Below, one piece after another: positions 7,814 to 14,145 of a DNA stretch of 20,197 bases. The position numbers and the translations under genes are program-made. The number at the start of each line of letters is the position of its first letter. Position 1 is the stretch's first letter. The notes beneath the pieces are model-generated. The model did no database searches, was not told the origin of the DNA, and saw nothing but the letters and a program-made list of their open reading frames with translations. Origin of the DNA: Candidatus Pelearchaeum sp. (GTDB lineage: Archaea > Thermoproteota > Nitrososphaeria_A > Caldarchaeales > Caldarchaeaceae); contig WAQC01000084.1 in NCBI GenBank assembly GCA_015520425.1, positions 1 through 20,197 on the forward strand, in the 5' to 3' direction.

Positions 7814-9346
7814 TTATGAAATACCATGACCTATCATCAACCGTCCAATAGCTTCGCGGTCAGCATTCTCCCTATCAAAAACACCCACAATCCTTCCATT
7901 ATACATCACCGCTATCCTATCGCTAAGTTTCATAACCTCACCAAGGTCGTTTGATATTAGCAAGATGCTTGAACCATTAGAGGCCTGTTCCACAAATTTC
8001 CTGTGGATATACTGGGTTGTCTTGATATCCAACCCATGAGTAGGCTGATTAGCTATTATTAACGTGGGATTATGCATCAACTCACGCGCCACCAGCAGTT
8101 TCTGTAAATTCCCACCAGACAAAGTAGATGCTACAGAACTAGGTCCTCTGGCTATTATGTTATACTCTGATATTATTTGTTCGGCTAACTTCTGACCTTT
8201 AGTCCAGGGAATGAACCAGGAATTTATGAAATTATTATCGCGATGACTCTTCAGAATAAGGTTCTCTGTTATATTAAAACTTGGTATAAGGCCTTCTCCA
8301 ATTCTATCCTCGGTTATGTATCTGACACCTAGTGAATACATTAACATAGGGTTGGGCTTCGCGAGCTTTCTCCCCTTGAAGTATATTGACCCGCTTTTTA
8401 TCGGCCTAACACCAGCCAACGCCTCAGCTAGCTCTAATTGTCCATTTCCCTCTATACCCGCTATACCAAGTATTTCTCCTTCATGAACAACTAGGTTCAG
8501 TCCATTAACCGCATTAACCCCCAGGTCGTTTTCCACTACCAAATTTTCAGCACGTAAAACTTCTCTAACAGAATGGGATAATGCCCTCTTGTCAAAACGT
8601 TCTGTAGTTATCTCGCTGCCGAATATCATAGTGACTAGACGTTGTGCGGATTTCATCTCATCTCTGGTTAGGGTTCCAACTTTCCGACCAGCTCTAAGAA
8701 CGGTAACCCTATCACAGATAGCCATCACCTCCTCAAGTTTATGCGTTATGAAGATTATTGTTTTACCATCTCTGGCTAAGCGTCTCAAAACTTCAAAAAG
8801 GCCAGAAACCTCTACTGGAGAGAGTATTGACGTTGGTTCGTCCAGTATTATTATGTTAGAGCCGCGTATCAGTATTTTGATTATCTCAACCCGTTGTTGT
8901 TCGCCTACCGATAAATCAGCTACAACCGCGTAGGGGTCTATAGAGAAACCTAGGGATTGGGCTGTTTTTTCTATCTCTTCAGCTATCTTGGATTGTCGGG
9001 GTATTTTGAAAGAGTTGGTGGTTATAGCAAGCATGACATTCTCTAGAACGGTTAGTTTTTTTACTAATGAGAAGTGTTGATAGACCATCCCTATACCTAG
9101 TTTTATTGCGTCTTTCGGTGACTTTATCTTAACATGCTTACCGTTTACCCATATCTCGCCCTTATCTGGCCTGTAGAATCCTGCTAGTATATTCATTAAC
9201 GTAGATTTCCCAGCACCATTTTCTCCCAATAATCCATGAACCTCGCCATAGTATGCCTCAAAATCCACATCCTTGTTGGCTACTACACCAGGGAACGTCT
9301 TTGTAATGCCTACCATCCTAACGGCTGGCTCGCGCGCAATCTGCAG
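7814..9346 (-). CDS. ABC transporter ATP-binding protein, double NBD, nucleoside/sugar class
   Basis: This ATPase has two nucleotide-binding domains in one chain, as in YufO/NupO, RbsA and MglA. The first carries Walker A GENGAGKST, Q-loop VYQHFSL, signature LSVGEQQRVEI and Walker B IIILDEPTS. The second has the degenerate Walker A GIEGNGQLELAEALAG normal for this class, signature LSGGNLQK and IIANQPTHGLD. The first ATG (9316) gives MVGITKTFPGVV and cuts into the first beta strand; upstream codons in frame encode QIAREPAVR, the expected N-terminus, and a TGA bounds them at 9356-9358. No ATG, GTG or TTG lies between, so a CTG at 9346, five bases after GGGTGAT, is proposed as start. It heads the transporter operon and is divergent from the 9452 gene. 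Confidence 0.95.
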   Translation of the reverse strand: MQIAREPAVRMVGITKTFPGVVANKDVDFEAYYGEVHGLLGENGAGKSTLMNILAGFYRPDKGEIWVNGKHVKIKSPKDAIKLGIGMVYQHFSLVKKLTVLENVMLAITTNSFKIPRQSKIAEEIEKTAQSLGFSIDPYAVVADLSVGEQQRVEIIKILIRGSNIIILDEPTSILSPVEVSGLFEVLRRLARDGKTIIFITHKLEEVMAICDRVTVLRAGRKVGTLTRDEMKSAQRLVTMIFGSEITTERFDKRALSHSVREVLRAENLVVENDLGVNAVNGLNLVVHEGEILGIAGIEGNGQLELAEALAGVRPIKSGSIYFKGRKLAKPNPMLMYSLGVRYITEDRIGEGLIPSFNITENLILKSHRDNNFINSWFIPWTKGQKLAEQIISEYNIIARGPSSVASTLSGGNLQKLLVARELMHNPTLIIANQPTHGLDIKTTQYIHRKFVEQASNGSSILLISNDLGEVMKLSDRIAVMYNGRIVGVFDRENADREAIGRLMIGHGIS

Positions 9347-9351
9347 AATCC

Positions 9352-9358
9352 ATCACCC
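9352..9358 (-). promoter_or_regulatory. Shine-Dalgarno-like GGGTGAT that favours a CTG start
   Basis: The minus strand GGGTGAT matches the archaeal anti-SD (GGTGAT core) and lies five bases before CTG 9346-9344, but 35 bases before the first ATG at 9316. It is the main reason for placing the ATPase start at a non-ATG codon. Confidence 0.45.
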
Positions 9359-9398
9359 TTGGACAACGACTATGTTGCAGTTTAATAATTTATGGCAG

Positions 9399-9437
9399 GG
9401 CTAGCCTGTCTTTAGACAACCTTTATATAAGCTAGCC
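9399..9437. promoter_or_regulatory. Divergent promoter region with paired GGCTAGC/GCTAGCC and a central dyad
   Basis: GGCTAGC (9399-9405) and GCTAGCC (9431-9437) are reverse complements whose starts are 32 bases apart, about three helical turns. Between them lies the dyad TGTCT-TT-AGACA (9407-9418) and the TATA box CTTTATATAAG (9421-9431) of the plus-strand gene at 9452. The TATA centre is about 26 bases from that ATG, predicting a leaderless transcript. For the minus-strand ATPase, an AT-rich stretch around 9381-9392 could be its TATA. A regulator site shared by both genes is inferred. Confidence 0.55.
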
Positions 9438-9451
9438 AGAGAGACGACGTT

Positions 9452-10204
9452 ATGATTAAGAAAATACACATATTAGATTGTGGGAGTTTGGAGTTTGACC
9501 TCTCATACTTCACATGGAAGATAAACATAGGAAAACTCTACCGTTTTCCAGTCTGGTGTACTTACATAGAGCATAGCGAGGGCGATATACTAATTGACAC
9601 TGGATACAACTTACAAAATGCGCTGAAGTACTATGCGTGGGAAAAACCGATACAGACTGAAGAACAACATCTAGAGAACCAACTTAAGATTATTGGTAAA
9701 AGACCTGAAGACATAAAGTACGTTATTTTATCACATCTCCATTTTGACCACTGCGGTAATAACTATCTTTTCAAAAACGCCACATTCTACGTCCAGAAAG
9801 AAGAATTACGACACGCATACGTCCCAGACCCATTTGAGGCAATAGGATATAGCCGCGAGACATTTGACGTGCCAGGAATACATTACGAGACGATAACTGG
9901 AGATAAGGAGGACTTCTTTGACGGAATAAGCCTTGTTACAGCTCCTGGCCATGCGGCAGGTCTTCAGGTTCCAATATTACAGAGCAAAGAACTGGGCAAG
10001 ATCTTCCTTGATAGCGACGTGATAAACACACGTTTGAATCTTGAGAAGATGATAGTGGGAGGAATACATTGGGATTCTGTTAAGTCATACGAATCCATGG
10101 TTAAAATCGTTGAGATGGTCAAGAAGACACGTGGTACGATATTCTTTGCGCATGATATGGAGTTTTTCAACGAAATAAAGAAGGGTAAAAACTACTATGT
10201 TTAG
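9452..10204 (+). CDS. Metallo-beta-lactamase-fold hydrolase, AHL lactonase-like
   Basis: This 250-residue protein has the full dinuclear metal set of the fold: HLHFDH (95-100), His167 in APGHAAG, Asp189 in FLDSD and His234 in FFAHDME. Length, ligand spacing and the FFAHDME ending follow N-acyl homoserine lactonases of the AiiA type, which open lactone rings. The tyrosine three residues after the bridging Asp in AiiA (Tyr194) is Asn192 here, so a different lactone or ester substrate is likely. It has no signal peptide and should be cytoplasmic. The ATG sits at the predicted transcript start (strong TATA at 9421-9431). Its stop codon overlaps that of the convergent dehydrogenase gene (TTAG at 10201-10204). 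Another member of the wider MBL hydrolase superfamily cannot be excluded. Confidence 0.88.
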   Translation: MIKKIHILDCGSLEFDLSYFTWKINIGKLYRFPVWCTYIEHSEGDILIDTGYNLQNALKYYAWEKPIQTEEQHLENQLKIIGKRPEDIKYVILSHLHFDHCGNNYLFKNATFYVQKEELRHAYVPDPFEAIGYSRETFDVPGIHYETITGDKEDFFDGISLVTAPGHAAGLQVPILQSKELGKIFLDSDVINTRLNLEKMIVGGIHWDSVKSYESMVKIVEMVKKTRGTIFFAHDMEFFNEIKKGKNYYV

Positions 10205-11127
10205 CCTTTCTCTTTGAGGAGCTGAAGCATCCGCGCACTTAACTCAGTCAGTATTTTTTTCTTTTCTTCTTCGCTCCATACATAGAACCCTTTACCCGTC
10301 TTTATACCCAGTTCATTATTGTCTATCTTTGACTTTATCCATTGTGATGCTGTGTTTGCGTTTGATAGCTCTTTATTGAGGTAGCTGGAGACTGAATAGT
10401 AAATATCTATGCCGACTATATCAACCAGCTTGAATAGTCCTAAAACGGAGAAACGTGGTCCAAAGGCTTCTCTAACCACTGTATCTATGTCTTCTACTGT
10501 TGTTAGTCCTTGTTCAACGAGTGAAACTGCCTCTCTGAGTAGAGCGTATATTAGCCTGTTATGAAGGAAGCCTGGAATATCTGCAATTATAACTGGTTTC
10601 TTACCACATTTTATTAGCATTTGTTTAGAGGTTTCAACAGTCGCATCGCTGGTATCGTTGGTTCTTATAATCTCAACAAGCCTGTTTAGTTGCGCAGGAT
10701 TGTAGAAATGTATTCCAAGAACATTACTTCTTCTACCAGTTACACGCGCTATTTCACGTATTGGAATTCCAGACGTGTTGCTAGCTAATATGGCATGTTC
10801 AGGTGCATATTTATCGTATAATGTGAAGATTTGATGCTTGATATCCAGTTTTTCAGGTACCGCCTCAATCATGAAATCACAGGTTTTTGCTGCTGATTCA
10901 TTGTCTAATGAGTATGTGATGCGGGCAAAGATTGAATCAGCCTCATTCTGGCTTAAGACGCCATGTTGTACGAAGTTTGCTAAACTGGTCTTAATTTTCT
11001 CTTTCGCTTGTTGTAGGATATCTTCTTTGATGTCGGTTAATGTTACTTTGTTTCCGCCTGTTGCATATACTTGGGCTATCCCTGGCCCCATGGTTCCGGC
11101 GCCTACAACCACAACGTTTGCACACAT
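10201..11127 (-). CDS. 3-hydroxyacyl-CoA dehydrogenase (3-hydroxybutyryl-CoA dehydrogenase type)
   Basis: This NAD-dependent enzyme oxidises 3-hydroxyacyl-CoA to 3-oxoacyl-CoA. The Rossmann motif GAGTMG occupies 9-14 with Asp32 for the adenosine ribose, SNTSGIPI gives Ser119, and the catalytic pair His140 (GIHFYNPA) and Glu152 (RLVEII) keeps the usual 12-residue spacing. The C-terminal helical domain starts at DIPGFLHNRL and ends with TGKGFYVW, the typical finish. At 308 residues it is of normal single-function length, without an enoyl-CoA hydratase domain. Possible roles are beta-oxidation, butyrate-type metabolism, the hydroxypropionate/hydroxybutyrate cycle or the CoA-linked tail of ring degradation. 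A TATA-like CTTAAAAGC at 11163-11171 gives a leader of about 14 bases with GAGG near the ATG. It is divergent from the ParB-cyclase gene. Confidence 0.93.
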   Translation of the reverse strand: MCANVVVVGAGTMGPGIAQVYATGGNKVTLTDIKEDILQQAKEKIKTSLANFVQHGVLSQNEADSIFARITYSLDNESAAKTCDFMIEAVPEKLDIKHQIFTLYDKYAPEHAILASNTSGIPIREIARVTGRRSNVLGIHFYNPAQLNRLVEIIRTNDTSDATVETSKQMLIKCGKKPVIIADIPGFLHNRLIYALLREAVSLVEQGLTTVEDIDTVVREAFGPRFSVLGLFKLVDIVGIDIYYSVSSYLNKELSNANTASQWIKSKIDNNELGIKTGKGFYVWSEEEKKKILTELSARMLQLLKEKG

Positions 11128-11162
11128 GCCTTAATTCCTCAGACGCGGGGTTTGAGTGAATA

Positions 11163-11171
11163 GCTTTTAAG
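11163..11171 (-). promoter_or_regulatory. TATA-like box for the 3-hydroxyacyl-CoA dehydrogenase gene
   Basis: The minus strand CTTAAAAGC is centred about 40 bases from the ATG at 11127, predicting a start near 11141. Confidence 0.4.
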
Positions 11172-11230
11172 TTTGATAGCTGTTTCATCATCGTCGCGGG
11201 TATTTCCTAGGTTTATGGTATGTGGGAAAG

Positions 11231-11237
11231 TATATAA
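11231..11237 (+). promoter_or_regulatory. TATA box for the ParB-cyclase gene
   Basis: TATATAA preceded by an AAG stretch is a good archaeal TATA box. With usual spacing the transcript starts near 11258-11260, downstream of the possible GTG start at 11244 and about ten bases before the ATG at 11268, which decides between the two starts. A GGAGGT at 11248-11253 would be mostly outside the message or 14 bases from the ATG. Confidence 0.5.
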
Positions 11238-11267
11238 TGCCTGGTGTGGAGGTATTACCGCAAGCTG

Positions 11268-12656
11268 ATGGCTGGACATAGTGCTATAAAAAGTCGTAGG
11301 CGCCGTACTACAAGTATTGGTAAATCGCAGCCCAAGAAGCTTTGTAAGATAAGCATAGAAGACATAAAGGAGGTTTCATGGCTTCCGAAGAGATGTGATT
11401 ACGGAGATTTAGCCGAGCTGGCACGCTCACTACGCGCTAGGGGAGACGTTGATGTACCCATAAAGGTTAGGCGAATAGGTGAGAACGAATACGAGCTCAT
11501 CTGGGGCCATAGACGGCTTCAAGCGGCGAAACTCGCAGGCCTAACGCACCTCACGGCAATAATAGAGGAGGTGGAAGACGAGGAACTAATAATCCAACAC
11601 TTCATAGAGAACCTCTTCAAGAAGAATAAAAATCCTCTAGAAGAGGCAGAGCTTTTTGAGAGCTGGAAACGACGGTTTAACCGAAACTATGACGAAATAG
11701 CCAAAATATTAGGCGTAAGGAGGGACTATATCTATAACCGTGTAGAACTCTTTAAACTTCACCCAGAAACTAGAGAGCTTCTCAAGAATGTTCGTAGCGA
11801 TACGAATAACCTAGGGCTATATCATGCACGACTTTTACTAAAAATAAAAGACCCTCATACGCAGTATAAACTTGCTCTAGAAGCAATTCGTGAGGGGCTT
11901 ACAACTAGAGAATTAGAACAGAGGATAAAAGATGAGTTATCAAAAAGTGAGAGCGAAACGAGCAACCTTCATGTGGAAGAGACAACCAGACCACGGTTAC
12001 TGAATCTCACACAGAAAGCTCTTGAAGATACTACCGTTCCTTTTGGCGCTAAAGTTGAAATCATTAAGACAAGTGAGAATGGTGTTGATTATCGTAAGCT
12101 AATAATACCCACACATATAGCTACGCACATAGACACACCACACATATTCTTTGATTCGGGAAAATGCATAGACGACTATCCTATGGAGAAGTTTATGGGC
12201 AGAGCTTATGTGATAGACGCACGTAAAACAGAACCACAGGAAATAACTTTAGATGACTTGAATAGAGCTGATGCACGCCAATTGGCCCGCTCAGACATAC
12301 TACTTTTCTACACAGGCTATGCCGCGATATTTGGGACAGAAAAATACTATCACTCACATCCATTCATAGCTGACGAGCTAGCAGATTGGATAATACAACA
12401 AAACAAGATTAAGATAATAGGAATAGACCTGCCATCTCCCGAGGTCCCCCATAAGCTGAGAGGTAAAAATTTCACATTCCCCATACATAAGAAACTACTA
12501 GCTAATGATATCTTGATAATAGAAAATGTCGCCGATATGAGCCGGATAGTTGGTCATCTGGTAAGCTTGATAATAACACCACTACTCTTGAAAGGGCTTG
12601 ACGAAGTACCAGTAAGTGTTACAGCTTTCACATCAAAACAAATCAATACTATCTAG
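11268..12656 (+). CDS. ParB/KorB-like CTPase-HTH protein fused to a kynurenine formamidase-type cyclase domain
   Basis: The N-terminal half is a ParB protein: a basic start, a box I-like region (DLAELARSLRARGDVDVPIKV), the C2-type motif GHRRLQAAKLAG (80-91), ENLFKKNKNPLEEA (114-127), a helix-turn-helix near 140-165 (YDEIAKILGVRRDYIYNRV) and LGLYHARLLLKIKDP with TTRELEQR, all in canonical order. Instead of the ParB dimerisation domain, a short polar linker (about 222-242) leads to a cyclase/arylformamidase domain (PF04199 type): HIATHIDTPH (283-292), His407 in IHKKLLANDILI and Glu419 in ENVADMSRIVG. The canonical motif is HxGTHxDxPxH; here the last His is shifted one place (His292, Ile293), so metal binding may be changed. 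A GTG at 11244 would add eight residues. The gene may be a ligand-responsive DNA-binding regulator or a DNA-tethered hydrolase; both are inference. Confidence 0.9.
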   Translation: MAGHSAIKSRRRRTTSIGKSQPKKLCKISIEDIKEVSWLPKRCDYGDLAELARSLRARGDVDVPIKVRRIGENEYELIWGHRRLQAAKLAGLTHLTAIIEEVEDEELIIQHFIENLFKKNKNPLEEAELFESWKRRFNRNYDEIAKILGVRRDYIYNRVELFKLHPETRELLKNVRSDTNNLGLYHARLLLKIKDPHTQYKLALEAIREGLTTRELEQRIKDELSKSESETSNLHVEETTRPRLLNLTQKALEDTTVPFGAKVEIIKTSENGVDYRKLIIPTHIATHIDTPHIFFDSGKCIDDYPMEKFMGRAYVIDARKTEPQEITLDDLNRADARQLARSDILLFYTGYAAIFGTEKYYHSHPFIADELADWIIQQNKIKIIGIDLPSPEVPHKLRGKNFTFPIHKKLLANDILIIENVADMSRIVGHLVSLIITPLLLKGLDEVPVSVTAFTSKQINTI

Positions 12657-13633
12657 AAAGAAGGAGCTACATCTTTTGCAAAACGAATAACCATGTCGCG
12701 CATGGTGTTAAAATCAGGTGAGAGGAATTTAAGTTCAGTAATATCAACACCTGCCTCCTCATATTGCTCTAACCGGGCTATCATCCTATCAGGTTCGCCG
12801 ACTAAACTTCTACGCTCTCCTTCTTCAACATTTCCAAAGATAGAGCCAAAATTATTCTTGACAAGGTTGATAGCACGTTCATAGGAGTTGTCAATACATA
12901 CAAACATTTCATGTACTATGAGTGGATTTATGAGTCTATCACTTTTCTTTAATCCTTCGCGTATTTTCTGAATACCGAGAGTAAGCTCCTCGGGTGTTAG
13001 GTATGCGGGTATCCATCCATCTCCATGCTCTATCACTCGTCGTAATGCTCTTTCGCTTAATCCTTTCTCACCACCACCTATCAGTAGGGGGATTTTATCA
13101 GGTTTGGGCATCACTTCAATATCATTAAAACTCACATAGACACCGTTAAAGGACGCAGGATTCCTACTCCATATTACTTTCATCACACGTAGATATTCAT
13201 CCATTATCTTACCCCGTTGGTGGTAATCAACTCTTAACGCCTCAAATTCTTTCTCAGTTATACGTGGTGCCCCAGGAACTACACCGACAAGCAATCTTGA
13301 GTTTGAGAGTATCTGTATGTTAGCAAGCTGCTTAGCGAGTATTATCGGATTACGTAAAGGCAGTATAACCGCGGCCAATCCCACATACGTATTTTTACAC
13401 ATTCCAGCAACATATGCAAGCGTTGTTATTGACTCAAAAAAATTGTTATGAGATTGATTTTTTACGGGAGCTCCAACGGTTGGATGTGTTTTTGCCTGTT
13501 CTTTATTCCATATAATATGGTCATGTACCCACACACTATGATACCCCATATCTTCAGCCGACGAAGCTAGCGCTTGAATGTTTTCACTATTTGCGAAAGA
13601 GCCGGAATTAGGCAACCTTACACCGAATTTCAT
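12653..13633 (-). CDS. LLM-class F420-dependent oxidoreductase
   Basis: This luciferase-like TIM-barrel protein (327 residues from the chosen start) begins MKFGVRLPNSG, followed by GYHSVWVHDHIIW, VGLAAVILPLRNPIILAKQ (the conserved non-prolyl cis-peptide and cofactor region of the LLM fold), LLVGVVPGAP and PLLIGGGEKGLSERALRR. These match F420-dependent LLM oxidoreductases of archaea and actinobacteria, of a subgroup different from the FGD-like genes at 849 and 15245. The ATG at 13633 is preferred because GTGAT lies four bases before it; a GTG at 13642 would add three residues. It is 26-35 bases after the CMD-like gene, so the two are probably cotranscribed. Its stop overlaps that of the convergent ParB-cyclase gene by four bases. 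The substrate is unknown. Confidence 0.92.
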   Translation of the reverse strand: MKFGVRLPNSGSFANSENIQALASSAEDMGYHSVWVHDHIIWNKEQAKTHPTVGAPVKNQSHNNFFESITTLAYVAGMCKNTYVGLAAVILPLRNPIILAKQLANIQILSNSRLLVGVVPGAPRITEKEFEALRVDYHQRGKIMDEYLRVMKVIWSRNPASFNGVYVSFNDIEVMPKPDKIPLLIGGGEKGLSERALRRVIEHGDGWIPAYLTPEELTLGIQKIREGLKKSDRLINPLIVHEMFVCIDNSYERAINLVKNNFGSIFGNVEEGERRSLVGEPDRMIARLEQYEEAGVDITELKFLSPDFNTMRDMVIRFAKDVAPSF

Positions 13634-13668
13634 TAGAATCACTGAGCCGCAATTATGTGGTGAATTAT

Positions 13669-14100
13669 TTATTTTCTATCTTTTTCAGGTACTTCAGCTG
13701 TCCATTTGAATTCTTCGCCGCGTTTCATTTTTTCTGCTTCATCTTCAGCTGATTTTACCGCGTCCATTCCCCCGTCAACCCATGTTGTCATCCCTGCGAG
13801 GTATATGCAAAGCGCTACTGCTTCAAAGACCTCTGCTGGTGTAGCTCCAGCACGTATAGCTTTACGCGCGTGGCTTCTACCCTTTTCGCCCCTTCCCAAA
13901 GCTACCTCAACTGCGGTTATTATCAGCTCCTTAACTTTGGTGGAGAGAACACCTTGAGGAGCTGTTTTGCCTGGCATTATAGAGCGTCGTAAGCCTACTA
14001 GGTAATCTACTAGACGTGAATCATATTTGTCAAGTGTGGCAAAAACGGGATGGATGTATCCGAACTCTTCAATTAGATATTTTTCTGCTGATTTATCCAT
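13669..14100 (-). CDS. Carboxymuconolactone decarboxylase/AhpD-like protein lacking the CxxC
   Basis: This small helical protein (143 residues) has the CMD core: TKVKELIITAVEVALG, then SHARKAIRAGATPAEVFEA and VALCIYLAGM. In AhpD-type members a CxxC precedes the conserved His; here those two positions are Arg70 and Lys73 and only His77 remains, so peroxidase or disulfide chemistry is not expected. It is closer in this respect to decarboxylase/lactone-acting members, or it could be non-catalytic. The ATG lies about 28 bases from the TATA box AGTTTATAATT (14123-14133), so the message is probably leaderless. It leads directly into the LLM gene at 13633. CMD proteins often accompany ring-degrading enzymes, which fits the neighbourhood, but the reaction is not known. 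Confidence 0.9.
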   Translation of the reverse strand: MDKSAEKYLIEEFGYIHPVFATLDKYDSRLVDYLVGLRRSIMPGKTAPQGVLSTKVKELIITAVEVALGRGEKGRSHARKAIRAGATPAEVFEAVALCIYLAGMTTWVDGGMDAVKSAEDEAEKMKRGEEFKWTAEVPEKDRK

Positions 14101-14122
14101 AAACGCATGCTGTTTTATTCAG

Positions 14123-14133
14123 AATTATAAACT
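14123..14133 (-). promoter_or_regulatory. TATA box for the CMD-like/LLM pair, leaderless spacing
   Basis: The minus strand AGTTTATAATT has its centre 28 bases before the ATG at 14100, predicting transcription to start at or within two bases of the start codon. Confidence 0.55.
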
Positions 14134-14145
14134 TAACACTATTTA

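Noticed and set aside
8589..8933. Plus-strand open frame of 114 codons inside the ATPase gene
   Set aside because: It mirrors the codon structure of the ATPase and has no motif of its own.
11268..12656. Chromosome or plasmid partition locus (ParABS)
   Set aside because: No ParA ATPase and no clustered parS-like repeats are visible, and the C-terminus is an enzyme-like domain.
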